Shown here: piece after piece, positions 10,138 through 19,299 of the stretch | Layout: each line of letters opens with the position of its first letter | How positions within the stretch are numbered: the stretch's first letter is position 1 | Assembly: GCA_964641965.1 (NCBI GenBank) | Contig: CAZXLD010000013.1 | Location: forward strand, 26,333 to 90,332 | Source: JAJDFU01 sp964641965 | GTDB lineage: Bacteria > Bacteroidota > Bacteroidia > Chitinophagales > Saprospiraceae | Length of the DNA stretch: 64,000 nt | Direction of reading: 5' to 3' | The notes under the pieces: generated by a model | Database searches by the model: none | What the model was told of the DNA's origin: nothing | What the model saw: only the letters and a program-made list of their open reading frames with translations | Position numbers and translations under genes: made by a program

Positions 10138-10173
10138 AGAGGTGTTTTTCTCCTGGGGAAACACCTTTTTTAT
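10138..10173 (+). terminator. Rho-independent terminator after the OB-fold gene
   Basis: A perfect 8-bp stem AGGTGTTT (10140-10147) / AAACACCT (10159-10166) with an 11-nt loop, followed by a T-run. It lies 45 nt past the stop codon. Confidence 0.85.
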
Positions 10174-10380
10174 TTCGGATAAACAGCTTACCTATTCCCG
10201 CCAACACCTACCGTTGCCCAACGAAAACTACCCTTCCAAAAGTATAACCCAAAGAACATAATTTGTTTAAGCCGTAAAAGCAAAGAATTTTTTTTGTTAA
10301 GGCGCGACCCATTTTAGGATTTATACCGTTGTATGAGTAAATTAGAGATGTTAAGCGATTTACTAACCAAACCTACCTGA

Positions 10381-10611
10381 ATGCTGAAACGATCATTGAA
10401 GCGTAGATTACTAAAGGCTCAGATTACATTAAGCGGGACGCTACAAGAGATCTTAGAATTAAACAAAAGACGCAAAAGCCTGGACGCAAATCAAGTAACG
10501 GACTTGAATTCCAGAGAGATGGATGAAGACCTTAGAGTATTAAATAAGATCGCCCATCAGCAAGCATTATTAGTCCGGTACTACGAAAACAACTTACGCG
10601 ATAGCGCCTGA
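10381..10611 (+). CDS. Small basic protein of unknown function (76 aa)
   Basis: A 76-residue ORF with a Lys/Arg-rich N-terminus (MLKRSLKRRLLKAQ) and a predicted mostly helical body with heptad-like Leu spacing. It is followed 16 nt downstream by a strong terminator and preceded by a 200-nt AT-rich gap, as expected of a real monocistronic gene. I do not recognise the family. The soluble helical character and basic N-terminus could fit nucleic-acid or ribosome association, but that is a guess. Confidence 0.6.
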   Translation: MLKRSLKRRLLKAQITLSGTLQEILELNKRRKSLDANQVTDLNSREMDEDLRVLNKIAHQQALLVRYYENNLRDSA

Positions 10612-10627
10612 TTCAACTCCCCAAACC

Positions 10628-10672
10628 AAATAAAGCCTTTGTCCATACCCTTGGAGGAAGGCTTTATTTTTT
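10628..10672 (+). terminator. Rho-independent terminator after the 76-aa gene
   Basis: A perfect 12-bp inverted repeat AAATAAAGCCTT (10628-10639) / AAGGCTTTATTT (10658-10669) with an 18-nt loop and a following T-rich run. Confidence 0.85.
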
Positions 10673-10742
10673 CTTCCATCTACCCTTTCCCAATACGCAT
10701 TGGGCGTTCCTTATACCCGGTGCATACACAATCCTTCATTCT

Positions 10743-11282
10743 TCACTCCCCTCCTCCTCCTTCCAAAGAATCCACCTTCTCTTCATGGATTACCGTCCCT
10801 TTTTCAAGGTGTTCTTCCCACTTCTTCTTGCGAAAGTCCAAAAAGGTAGATGCTAAGGTGTCTAATTCAAGTGGTTTTTGCTTCAGTAACCTGTGGTAGG
10901 CAACTAAAATAAACCGGGCTTGATCATCGGGAAAGGTTAACCCAAATTCTTCCTTCAAATGGTGAGATAAGCGAGATCCCTGATAGAAACCCCAATTGTA
11001 GCTCATCCATCGCCCGAAACTGAAATGAAGCAGGTAGGCTGCTTCTTCTTCTGAATGGGCGATGAACGTTTTTCGGGAGTCAGGCTCAATCAACCGGTTA
11101 AGCTGATCGATCGCATCCGCAAGATTAGCCGGAATGTAAACGCCATACAGATATTCCTGTCGAATGCGCTCCTGGTATTTTTGTTCGGCAACCTGTTCTT
11201 GCTCAGAAGTGGATTGCCCGATAGATGGAGTGATGAATACAACTGCAAATACAAGTATCAAAAACCTGAAGCCCCGGCTCAT
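10743..11282 (-). CDS. Secreted DUF6794-like protein
   Basis: The start at 11282 gives a 179-aa protein with signal peptide MSRGFRFLILVFAVVFITPS; an ATG at 11294 is nearly as good. The frame stays open upstream into fabH. The mature part contains LYGVYIPANLADAIDQLNRL and a following FGRWMSYNWGF segment, which I associate with DUF6794, a small helical domain of unknown function common in Bacteroidota. It ends in a Gly-rich EGGGGE tail. It lies 80 nt downstream of fabH on the same strand, so co-transcription is plausible. Confidence 0.65.
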   Translation of the reverse strand: MSRGFRFLILVFAVVFITPSIGQSTSEQEQVAEQKYQERIRQEYLYGVYIPANLADAIDQLNRLIEPDSRKTFIAHSEEEAAYLLHFSFGRWMSYNWGFYQGSRLSHHLKEEFGLTFPDDQARFILVAYHRLLKQKPLELDTLASTFLDFRKKKWEEHLEKGTVIHEEKVDSLEGGGGE

Positions 11283-11362
11283 TCCGTTTCCCATTTTCAA
11301 TCTGAACACGAACAAGTCGTTCCTTATTGTCCGACCAATAGACTTAACTGGCAATTCCCGAT

Positions 11363-12433
11363 TTACCACCGGATTAAGGCTGCACCCCAGGTGAAACCAC
11401 TACCAAAGGCCGCCAGACAAACCAGATCCCCTTCCTTTACCTTGCCCGCCTCGTACGCCTCGCAAAGGGCAATCGGAATAGACGCGGCTGTTGTATTTCC
11501 GTAGCGTTGAATATTATTCCAAACCTGATCATCCCGCAGGCCCAATTGCCTTTGCACAAACTGACTTATGCGGAGATTCGCCTGGTGAGGAACCAGCAGA
11601 TCAATATCCGCCAACGACAATCCTGCATCATTCAAAGCCTCGTTGATAGCTTCCGGAAACTTCTGAATAGCCATTTTAAATACAAATTGCCCTTCCATAT
11701 TTGGAAAGGTTTGCGCATGCTCCATCATATGATCCGTGAGAAAAGTTTCCCCGAATTCTGCTTCCGGATACCCGAAGTCAGTGGCCTCGTTTCCATTTTT
11801 ACCAAAGTGGTAACCTCCGTGGCAGCCGGGATTAATAAAGGCTAACTTCTCAGCATACGTACCATCTGAGTGGAGGTTGGTGCTTAATACCCCTTTATTG
11901 GGTTCATCCGTAGGCTGAAGGACCACAGCTCCGGCTCCATCCCCAAAGATGACCGTCAAATTACGTCCCCGTGTACTGTAGTCCAGGCCAAAGGAATGCA
12001 CCTCGGCCCCAACCAGCAGTACATTCTTGTACATGCCCGACCGCACGAATTTTTCAGCTACTGAAAGGCCGTAAATAAAGCCGCTACACTGATTGCGAAT
12101 ATCAAGCGCGCCAATTTCCGTATGGGTGATGCCAAGCTCTCGTTGAAGCAAAACGCCACAACCAGGAAAATAGTAGTCAGGGCTTAGGGTGGCAAATACA
12201 ATGAAGTCGATATCCTCCTTGGTAATACCAGCCCGTTCAATTGCTACCGCTGCTGCTTTGGCACCAATAGAAGCTGTGGTTTCTTCAAAACGCTTGGCAT
12301 ATCTTCGCTCCACAATCCCGGTACGCTCTTGAATCCATTCATCTGACGTTTCCATTACCTTCGTTAGATCGTGGTTGCTAACGGCTTGCTCCGGTACATA
12401 ATACCCAATACCCGCAATTTTTGCTCCTGACAT
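11363..12433 (-). CDS. fabH: 3-oxoacyl-[ACP] synthase III (KAS III)
   Basis: A 356-aa condensing enzyme that joins acetyl- or branched acyl-CoA with malonyl-ACP to start fatty-acid synthesis. The catalytic triad is visible: Cys116 in RNQCSGFIYG, His283 in LLVPHQANLRI and Asn313 in RYGNTTAAS. It is about 30-40 residues longer than E. coli FabH, with an insertion around residues 200-245 (GCHGGYHFGKNGNEATDFG) that marks the subgroup common in Bacteroidota. No other fab gene is adjacent, so this may be an extra FabH paralogue rather than the core copy. Confidence 0.93.
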   Translation of the reverse strand: MSGAKIAGIGYYVPEQAVSNHDLTKVMETSDEWIQERTGIVERRYAKRFEETTASIGAKAAAVAIERAGITKEDIDFIVFATLSPDYYFPGCGVLLQRELGITHTEIGALDIRNQCSGFIYGLSVAEKFVRSGMYKNVLLVGAEVHSFGLDYSTRGRNLTVIFGDGAGAVVLQPTDEPNKGVLSTNLHSDGTYAEKLAFINPGCHGGYHFGKNGNEATDFGYPEAEFGETFLTDHMMEHAQTFPNMEGQFVFKMAIQKFPEAINEALNDAGLSLADIDLLVPHQANLRISQFVQRQLGLRDDQVWNNIQRYGNTTAASIPIALCEAYEAGKVKEGDLVCLAAFGSGFTWGAALIRW

Positions 12434-12705
12434 GTGATTTGATTTGAGTAGGTTGATTATAGATATCGCTTGAAGGAACAGAACTTAACCCCTTGACCTT
12501 CAATTTATTTTTATACAATTCGGTTTTAATCCATAGAAATCCTATCCTGGCAGGATCCTATTGGTCAGGACCGATTACCTTTGAAAAGGGTGTTTAGGCT
12601 CTCAAACCCGGCTATTCGTTCCTTTTCCACTTTACAAAGTGCCTTAAAGTTAGATTTTTTCCTCATTTTGAGACTTTAAAGCAATTGAGATACAAATCCT
12701 CGTGA

Positions 12706-13338
12706 ATGGCAAACATTAATCTGGCAATTGTGGAAGATGATCCTTTGGTACGGGAAAACCTGGAATTATTTTTCGATAATCCTCCTGAGTTTTCAGTTTT
12801 GCTATCCGTTGGGTCTATGGAAGAGTTCCTGGAACGTGCCAATCCTCGGTACTCCATCAACGCCATATTGTTGGATATCGGGCTGCCGGGCATGTCCGGT
12901 CTTTCCGGTATTCGCTTGATTAAGCAAAATTATCCAAAAGCCGATATAATTATTCTTTCTGCCTATGAAGATTCAGACCGGATCTTCAAGGCTTTGTGTG
13001 CAGGTGCCGTTTCCTACCTGACAAAACGTTCCGAATTAAATACCATCAAGGAAGCGATCCAGATCGTGACCCGGGGAGGCTCTTACATGTCTCCAGGCAT
13101 TGCCCGCAAGGTGATCGGTCATTTCGCGCCTAAGGCAAAAAATCCGGATGACGCCCTTACGCCCCGACAGGAGCAGATTGTAATGGGACTGGTAGACGGC
13201 CTCAGCTACAAAATGATCGCTGACAAATACCTCATTTCGGTGGAAACGGTCCGTGATCATATCAAAAAAATCTATAAGAAGCTTCAAGTAAACAGTAAGG
13301 CAGAGGTGATCCGTAAAAAATTAGAAGGGGAAATATGA
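12706..13338 (+). CDS. LuxR/NarL-family response regulator
   Basis: A 210-aa two-domain regulator. The receiver domain spans about residues 4-120, with the acidic pocket E10-D11-D12 and the phospho-acceptor Asp57 in LLDIGLPGMSG. The C-terminal LuxR-type helix-turn-helix lies at about 145-205 (LTPRQEQIVMGLVDG ... VRDHIKKIYKKL). It is 66 nt upstream of the histidine kinase gene on the same strand and is almost certainly its partner. The 272-bp upstream gap shared with fabH contains the short palindrome ACTTTACAAAGT near 12626, a possible operator. Confidence 0.92.
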   Translation: MANINLAIVEDDPLVRENLELFFDNPPEFSVLLSVGSMEEFLERANPRYSINAILLDIGLPGMSGLSGIRLIKQNYPKADIIILSAYEDSDRIFKALCAGAVSYLTKRSELNTIKEAIQIVTRGGSYMSPGIARKVIGHFAPKAKNPDDALTPRQEQIVMGLVDGLSYKMIADKYLISVETVRDHIKKIYKKLQVNSKAEVIRKKLEGEI

Positions 13339-13404
13339 TATTTTTGTAAAGACTCCCCTTTGTTGGATAGGAACACCATTCCTGTAGACACGCTATTTGG
13401 ACAA

Positions 13405-16400
13405 ATGATCAGAATTCGAACTACTCGGGCTGTAGTGGCACTATTTGTGTTCACCATGGTTTTTTTGGTGGCCCTTCCGTTCGTTGCAACGGTAGGTGGT
13501 CAACCTTTGGACCTTCCCTCCGAGCAGTTCTCCCTGGATGAAGGTCTGGCCGATCGTTTAGTCACCGATGTCCTCCTGCATAGCAATGGATTTGTGTGGA
13601 TCGCTACCCCCAGCGGCCTGAATCGGTTCGATGGCTATACCTTTGTGGAATACGACGATCACCAAGACCAGGTCCCTTCCCTTTCCGAAATCAACATCGA
13701 CAATATCTTTGAAGACTATCAGCAGCGTATTACGATCCAGTATCGATATAATTTTTACCGCTTTGATCTGCTGGATCCCAACACCAACCTCGTCAAACGA
13801 GTTGACCTTTTCCCATACAAGGATATTCAGGGCATTGCAAGGGCTATCGTTCCCGACCGGCAAGGATACATTCACGTAGTCAGTATATCAGACGGAGGTA
13901 CCCACATATTCAAGCTGGAAGAAGAACTAACCGAACTGTTCGTTATCCCGGAACAGCATAAGATCGTTACTTCCGAGGTCAGCTTGGCGCCTTTGGCTGA
14001 TGGTTCCTTTTTGTTAAATGATGAAGAGAAAGGATTGCGATGGATTGATTCTACCGGTACCATTACCAACAGATTTGTAGAAACCGATTTTGAAGGGCTA
14101 AATAGATATCCGGACGATACCAATATCCTGCATCAGGACGCTTCAGGCAGGATTTGGCTGTCTTTCTCCGCTACCAATGCTGTTTTCCTTTTAGAAAATG
14201 GAGCTGAGCAATGGCAACAGGTTAGCTCGCTTTCCAGCAAATCTCCTGCCCAGAAAGTCTGGGAAGATGAAGAAGGGAACTTGCTTTTCGGATTTGGTAC
14301 AGGAACCGGCCGCCCACCAGAATATGATCAACTGGTGATCTATACCACCAGAAACCAGGTCATCGACCAATCCTACCTACGATCCGGAACAGACGGAATC
14401 TTCACTTTTGAAGCCAGAAATTTCTTTAATGAGGTATTTATAGGCTCAGGGAATGGCCTTCGGATCGTCCAAAACAATCAGACCAAAATTGCTCCCCTAC
14501 TCGTACAATCCGGTCAATCCGACCCCGCTAAAGCGGACATTACCGGACTGTTGGGCACCAAGTCTGAAAGTCTCTATATCACTACCCGGGCAGGCGAATG
14601 GTACCGCTTTGATCCTGAACTTTCCGATCTCGATACCCTGGTGCTCCGCAATCAATATGGAAGAAGACTTCCTCCGGTTTGTGGAGGCCCCGTACTTGAA
14701 GCCTCAGACGGTATCATTTGGAGTATCAGTTGCAAGGAAGCTCAAAACGCCATCCTGACTGCATTTGACCCTAATACCGGCAGCACTCGCCGCTTTCCAT
14801 ACTCACGTCCCTTCATCGATATCGCAGAGGATGATAACGGGATTCTGTGGTTGATCTGCGATCAAGTGAACAACAAAGGACTCCTGGTCCGTTTTGATCC
14901 CTCCACGGGTAATTTTGAGGAGTTTTTGAACGAGGAAAGCGGCAACCCACTCAGGGAGTCACTACCTTACTGCGTGGAAACCAGCGGAGATAGTCTAATC
15001 TGGATTGGTACCAACAGAGGTATCCAGCGAATTAGCATTCTAGAAAAGACCTCTTCCCGTTTCATCATTTCCCGAAATCCGGAAAGTACAAACAGCTATT
15101 CCGTATTAACCATTTACCCTCAGAGCGATAGTCTGCTTTGGCTCGGTACCAATCACGGGTTGGTTGCTTTCCAACCCACGACCGGCATTTTGAGCGCGCT
15201 TAATCGTAAGGACGGCCTCTCTCATGATCGAATTTTAGGTATCCTGCCCGACGATCAAGGCAACCTATGGATCAGTACCTATTACGGACTCTCTCATTTT
15301 GACCGTCAACAAGGACTGTTCCGAAAATTTTTCCGCGAGGATGGACTTACCTCCAATGAGTTTAACCCTAATGCCGCCTGGAGATCCAGGAACGACATTT
15401 ACTTCTTCGGTAGCACAAATGGCCTGAATAGCTTTGTACCCAAGGACTTGTTGGTACGGGAAACGCCTCCTCAAGTTTTGCTCACCCGGATCACACAGTA
15501 CAATCCGGGAGAAGGTGGCCAAAAGGTACAAACCACTAATCTGGACCAGGTAAGGAGACTCAAAATCTCCCCTTCAGTGACCTATTTCCAATTGAACTTT
15601 ACCCTGCCGGTTTATGACCGCCCCAGCAAGAACCAATTCATAGCCTGGCTGGAAGGCTATGACAAGGATTGGATCTACTTGGGAAATAATCCGGTAGTAC
15701 GGTATACCAAACTTCCACCAGGCCGCTATACACTTCACGTGAAAGGTGCTCCTCCGAATGGGATCTGGAGCGCAGAATCCCTCATCATTCCAGTCATAGT
15801 AGAACAAGTCTTTTACAAGACCTGGTGGTTTATCCTGCTGGTAATCGCATTAGCAGCCGGGATTATTTACCTGTATCTGCAAGCTCGGCTGGAACAACGA
15901 CTGAAGGTAGAGCGGCTTCGAACCAAACTTTCATCTGACCTTCACGACGAAATGAGCGGTCTGTTAAGCGGTATTGCCATGCAAACCGATGTACTGCAAA
16001 TGCGGGTTGAGGATGGCCCGGCCAAGGATAAACTCAAGCGCATCGGTCAGGTTAGTCGCCAGGCTATGAGCAAAATGAATGATGTGATCTGGTCCATTGA
16101 TTCCCGTAAGGATAAAATGGAAAACCTGATCGAACATATGCGGGATCACGCAGATAATATTCTCCATCCGCTCGAGATCAATTACGACCTGGATTTGATC
16201 AAGATTGATCCTTCGGTAATCATTCCCTTTGAAATTCGACAGGAACTGTTTTTCATCTTTAAGGAAGCGATCAACAATGTGGCCAAGCATGCCAACGCTA
16301 CCGAGGTCCGTGTTTTGTTGGAAAATACGGGTAAAGAGTTTCGATTAAAAGTAGTAGATAATGGCAAAGGAGCTGTACTTACCGGGTTTGAAAGAAAGGG

Positions 16401-16509
16401 CCAAGGACTGACCAACCTCAAAATGCGAGCCCAACGTATTCGTGCAAATTTGAATATCAAAAATGAAAAAGGATTCGCTATTGAACTGAAAATGAAGAGG
16501 TTTGCCTAA
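13405..16509 (+). CDS. Propeller-type sensor histidine kinase (HisKA_3)
   Basis: A 1034-aa sensor. The frame is open from a TTG at 13360, but ATG 13405 gives a signal-anchor helix (TRAVVALFVFTMVFLVALPF). The periplasmic part has repeated two-component-regulator propeller motifs (for example VWIATPSGLNRFDGY and LWISTYYGLSHFD), then a Y_Y_Y domain ending near residue 800. One membrane helix spans about 805-826. The cytoplasmic part has a HisKA_3 dimerisation domain with His847 in SDLHDEM and a HATPase domain (EAINNVAKHANA, VVDNGKG). Unlike SusR-type hybrids it has no fused receiver or AraC domain; the upstream LuxR-type regulator fills that role. The ligand is unknown. Confidence 0.92.
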   Translation: MIRIRTTRAVVALFVFTMVFLVALPFVATVGGQPLDLPSEQFSLDEGLADRLVTDVLLHSNGFVWIATPSGLNRFDGYTFVEYDDHQDQVPSLSEINIDNIFEDYQQRITIQYRYNFYRFDLLDPNTNLVKRVDLFPYKDIQGIARAIVPDRQGYIHVVSISDGGTHIFKLEEELTELFVIPEQHKIVTSEVSLAPLADGSFLLNDEEKGLRWIDSTGTITNRFVETDFEGLNRYPDDTNILHQDASGRIWLSFSATNAVFLLENGAEQWQQVSSLSSKSPAQKVWEDEEGNLLFGFGTGTGRPPEYDQLVIYTTRNQVIDQSYLRSGTDGIFTFEARNFFNEVFIGSGNGLRIVQNNQTKIAPLLVQSGQSDPAKADITGLLGTKSESLYITTRAGEWYRFDPELSDLDTLVLRNQYGRRLPPVCGGPVLEASDGIIWSISCKEAQNAILTAFDPNTGSTRRFPYSRPFIDIAEDDNGILWLICDQVNNKGLLVRFDPSTGNFEEFLNEESGNPLRESLPYCVETSGDSLIWIGTNRGIQRISILEKTSSRFIISRNPESTNSYSVLTIYPQSDSLLWLGTNHGLVAFQPTTGILSALNRKDGLSHDRILGILPDDQGNLWISTYYGLSHFDRQQGLFRKFFREDGLTSNEFNPNAAWRSRNDIYFFGSTNGLNSFVPKDLLVRETPPQVLLTRITQYNPGEGGQKVQTTNLDQVRRLKISPSVTYFQLNFTLPVYDRPSKNQFIAWLEGYDKDWIYLGNNPVVRYTKLPPGRYTLHVKGAPPNGIWSAESLIIPVIVEQVFYKTWWFILLVIALAAGIIYLYLQARLEQRLKVERLRTKLSSDLHDEMSGLLSGIAMQTDVLQMRVEDGPAKDKLKRIGQVSRQAMSKMNDVIWSIDSRKDKMENLIEHMRDHADNILHPLEINYDLDLIKIDPSVIIPFEIRQELFFIFKEAINNVAKHANATEVRVLLENTGKEFRLKVVDNGKGAVLTGFERKGQGLTNLKMRAQRIRANLNIKNEKGFAIELKMKRFA

Positions 16510-16523
16510 TTCGGCCCAGACAC

Positions 16524-16544
16524 CCCCATAAATATGGGGTTTTT
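16524..16544 (+). terminator. Terminator after the histidine kinase
   Basis: CCCCAT (16524-16529) / ATGGGG (16534-16539) with a 4-nt loop, directly followed by five T. It starts 15 nt after the kinase stop codon. Confidence 0.75.
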
Positions 16545-16570
16545 CAAGGGAGTGCCTCAAGCTATATTTG
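16540..16570 (+). promoter_or_regulatory. Putative Bacteroidota-type promoter for a small RNA
   Basis: TATATTTG at 16563-16570 matches the phylum -7 element TAnnTTTG. A TTTT at 16540-16543, 19 nt upstream, sits where the -33 TTTG element is expected, although it is a weak match. The following 100 nt hold no ORF and end in a terminator. Confidence 0.45.
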
Positions 16571-16576
16571 CACAAA

Positions 16577-16677
16577 GAGAATTACACTCCAGGTAAGACG
16601 TATTCCTTCCTATTCACCTATCAACAAGAAGCGTGTTTTTCGGGTCCTTCTCTCCTTGAAGGACCCTTCTTCTTTTT
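16577..16677 (+). ncRNA. Candidate ~100-nt small RNA
   Basis: This is the interval between the putative promoter at 16563-16570 and the terminator hairpin at 16642-16677. It lies between the kinase and the convergent GDPD gene. The kinase already has its own terminator at 16524-16544, so the second one suggests an independent transcript. No known RNA family (4.5S, 6S, tmRNA) was recognised. The 5' end is estimated at about 7 nt past the -7 element. Confidence 0.35.
16642..16677 (+). terminator. Terminator of the candidate small RNA
   Basis: A perfect 8-bp stem GGGTCCTT (16642-16649) / AAGGACCC (16659-16666) with a 9-nt loop and a downstream U-rich tract on the plus strand. Read on the minus strand the flank is purine-rich after the stem, so it is oriented for plus-strand transcripts. 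Confidence 0.7.
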
Positions 16678-16687
16678 ATGCCCTGCA

Positions 16688-17581
16688 CTATTGAAACTCC
16701 AGGATCAAATTGGGATAGTCCGTAATAATTCCATCTACGCCCATTCGAATCAAAGAGCGCATGGTCAACACGTCGTTCACTGTCCAGGGTATTACCTGCA
16801 TACCCAGTTGGTGCGCCCGGTTTACTACGGATCGGGTTAGCAGCACATGTTCCGGGCTGTAAATATCGGGTGGGAAGCTCAAGCGTTTTAGCTGATTCTG
16901 GACCGAACCCGGAGTTTCTATCAAAAAGGCCGTTGTTAGTGTAGAATCCAGGGCGTGAACTGCTTCCAATGCTCTTGGATCAAACGACTGGATACAGGCT
17001 CGGTTGCTGATCCCCAATCGCTGAACTTCACGAACGACCAATTTGGCAAATACCTCCACTTCGGGTGTTAATACATTATCCCATTCCGGTTTGCTTTTTA
17101 TCTCAATGTTGTAGTTGGGCAGCGGCTTGTTTTGCCCAGCTCTATACTTGTCTGCTGCTTGCACTACTTCACGCAGCAGTGGCTTGCGTGTTGGACTGGG
17201 CCGTTGGTCAGGGAATCCGGCATGACCTCGACTCCCACAATCAAAAGCGGCCACCGAATCGTAGTCCATTCCGTAAATCATCAAATTTTGTTCTTCGGAT
17301 TCCGTTACGGCTTGTCCATTTGGTCTCGTACAAAAAGCCGAAGAAAACCAGGGCTCATGGGACACGACTAGCTTGTTATCCCTACTGATAGCCAGGTCCA
17401 GCTCCAGGGTTTTGACAGGGTAGTTTAAGGCCTCCAGAAAGCCGGGAAGGCTATTTTCCGGCATCAGGCCACGGGCACCACGATGACCTTGCCAATCAAA
17501 TTGTTCGTCCATATCCAACGATTGGTCCGGCAGGCAGGATAACATGCCGATAAAGACCATAAATAGCAATATTCGTTTCAT
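16688..17581 (-). CDS. Glycerophosphodiester phosphodiesterase lipoprotein
   Basis: A 297-aa GDPD-family enzyme that hydrolyses glycerophosphodiesters to glycerol-3-phosphate and an alcohol. The N-terminus is a lipoprotein signal with Cys16 (GMLSC), so it is probably membrane-anchored in the periplasm or exported. Catalytic and metal residues are visible in GHRGARGLMPEN (His33, with the Glu of PEN), LELDLAISRD and VSHEPW. The C-terminus GVDGIITDYPNL is the usual family end. Monocistronic. Confidence 0.92.
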   Translation of the reverse strand: MKRILLFMVFIGMLSCLPDQSLDMDEQFDWQGHRGARGLMPENSLPGFLEALNYPVKTLELDLAISRDNKLVVSHEPWFSSAFCTRPNGQAVTESEEQNLMIYGMDYDSVAAFDCGSRGHAGFPDQRPSPTRKPLLREVVQAADKYRAGQNKPLPNYNIEIKSKPEWDNVLTPEVEVFAKLVVREVQRLGISNRACIQSFDPRALEAVHALDSTLTTAFLIETPGSVQNQLKRLSFPPDIYSPEHVLLTRSVVNRAHQLGMQVIPWTVNDVLTMRSLIRMGVDGIITDYPNLILEFQ

Positions 17582-17838
17582 GGGCCAAATATAGAGAGGC
17601 CCTTAAAAAGGTAGGGCAGAAAAAACATTGTACGTAAAAATACCCTATGGCCTTGAATGCAATTCCTGGTAACTCCTTTCAGGGACCTGGTTCAGAGGTA
17701 TTCCTGTACCTTTTAATGGGGTTAACCCTCTATTGTATGTTAGATCGAATCACCTGCCGGGTAAGAGCAAGAAAAGTTTCCTTGCTAAAATCCCAACCCT
17801 CCAGGCATTATTCGACGTCTGATAAAGAAAAGAATACC

Positions 17839-19089
17839 ATGAAAAAAATCCTTTTTATCGGCTTACTTTCAGCTCTTGCGGTTAGTAGTTGCGAAATCAA
17901 TGATAATGCTCCCTTAACCATGCTAAATACGGAAGTAGGAGATGTAGACCCTTCTGTCCTGAACCCAGCAATTGGGGCATTTGGATGGGAAGCCCTTCAA
18001 CAAACGGTCCAACAGGCCGATGAAACCAAGAATACGATTATTTCTCCCTTTAGCATTGCTGTAGCCCTGTACATGACCTACAATGGGGCTGATGGAGAGA
18101 CCAAGCAGGCGATGGATAAGGCCTTGCAATTGAATGGCCTTTCTCCGGACAGCCTGAATGTGGCAGTTTCCAACCTTTTTAACCTGCTGGAAGATACCCA
18201 ATCGGATGTCCGGTTGACATCTGCAAATGCTGTCTTTTGGGATGAGGTCCGCCTCAGCCCGTTTGAAGATTTTCTAACAAAGATGACTTCCTTCTACCAA
18301 GCTGAAACCATCCGCGAGGATTTTGAAAACCGGCCTGAAGTTGTCCTCGACAGGATCAATACCTGGGTGCATAATCAGACAAAAGGTCGTATAGAGAAAA
18401 TCCTTGACGAATTGAATCCTGAAGAAATTCTATTCCTGGTGAATGCCCTTTATTTTATTGGCGATTGGGAGCAGCCTTTCGACGACCAGACTACCTCAGA
18501 TCAGGCCTTTACGCTCAGTAATGGTTCCGAAATCAAGGTGCCAACCATGTATCAAGACGATGACTTCACCTACTACAATGGCGATGATTTTAAGGGGGTG
18601 ACTTGCCATTTTGCAGATACTAACTATGCCATGCTGTTTGTTTTACCGCCTGATGAGGAGCCTATAGATGATTTCTTGGCGAATCAATCCTATGGACAAA
18701 TCATTGAACGGTTTGAGACCAACGCGACCTCCGACCGGATCATGCTCCTTTTACCCAAGTTCGAAGTCAACTATAAAATCAACCTTAATAAGGTGCTAAA
18801 ATCCATGGGTATGTCGATTGCATTCGATGAAAGTAGAGCCAATTTTTCTAAGCTTGGCACCTCTACTTACGGGAATACATTCCTATCCCGCGTAGAACAC
18901 AAAACCTACCTCAAGATTGATGAAAAGGGAGCTGAAGGAGCTGCTGTCACCGCAGTAGGCATTGGCGTGACTTCCTTGCCACCTGTATTTCACTTCAACC
19001 GTCCGTTTGCCGTACTATTAGTTCATCAGCCTTCCCAAACTCCCATTTTTATAGGAAAAATCGAGCATCCACTAGAAGTAGAAGAGTAG
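17839..19089 (+). CDS. Serpin-family protease inhibitor, lipoprotein
   Basis: A 416-aa serpin. The start at ATG 17839 gives a lipoprotein signal (MKKILFIGLLSALAVSSC); upstream in-frame codons from 17647 read as non-coding. Serpin landmarks include NTIISPFSIAVALYM near the N-terminus, NAVFWD, NALYFIGDWEQPF, and the C-terminal FNRPFAVLLVH. The reactive-centre loop starts at EKGAEGAAVTAV and aligns without gaps to alpha-1-antitrypsin, placing Thr378-Ser379 at P1-P1'. The hinge is Ala-rich, as in inhibitory serpins. It is likely tethered outside the inner membrane or on the surface, to block host, predator or self proteases; the target is unknown. Confidence 0.93.
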   Translation: MKKILFIGLLSALAVSSCEINDNAPLTMLNTEVGDVDPSVLNPAIGAFGWEALQQTVQQADETKNTIISPFSIAVALYMTYNGADGETKQAMDKALQLNGLSPDSLNVAVSNLFNLLEDTQSDVRLTSANAVFWDEVRLSPFEDFLTKMTSFYQAETIREDFENRPEVVLDRINTWVHNQTKGRIEKILDELNPEEILFLVNALYFIGDWEQPFDDQTTSDQAFTLSNGSEIKVPTMYQDDDFTYYNGDDFKGVTCHFADTNYAMLFVLPPDEEPIDDFLANQSYGQIIERFETNATSDRIMLLLPKFEVNYKINLNKVLKSMGMSIAFDESRANFSKLGTSTYGNTFLSRVEHKTYLKIDEKGAEGAAVTAVGIGVTSLPPVFHFNRPFAVLLVHQPSQTPIFIGKIEHPLEVEE

Positions 19090-19129
19090 CTGCAGATAAA
19101 GGACTTCCACTTTGCTGTGGGAAGAGAAA

Positions 19130-19162
19130 AACTCGGGGAGACCATTGGTCCTCCGGGTTTTT
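19130..19162 (+). terminator. Imperfect terminator hairpin after the serpin
   Basis: AACTCGGGGAGACC (19130-19143) pairs imperfectly with GGTCCTCCGGGTTT (19147-19160) across a 3-nt loop, followed by T residues. It has three mismatches and two wobble pairs. Confidence 0.55.
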
Positions 19163-19299
19163 GGATATATAAACTTATGGTCTACAAATATGGAAGCTAA
19201 TGGTAGCTACTTTGCAACTGAATATCACTATCAAAGATTACGCTGGTGCCTCCAGATTTCCTTTTAATTTTACGTAGTCGACCTAAAGACGCCTGCACC

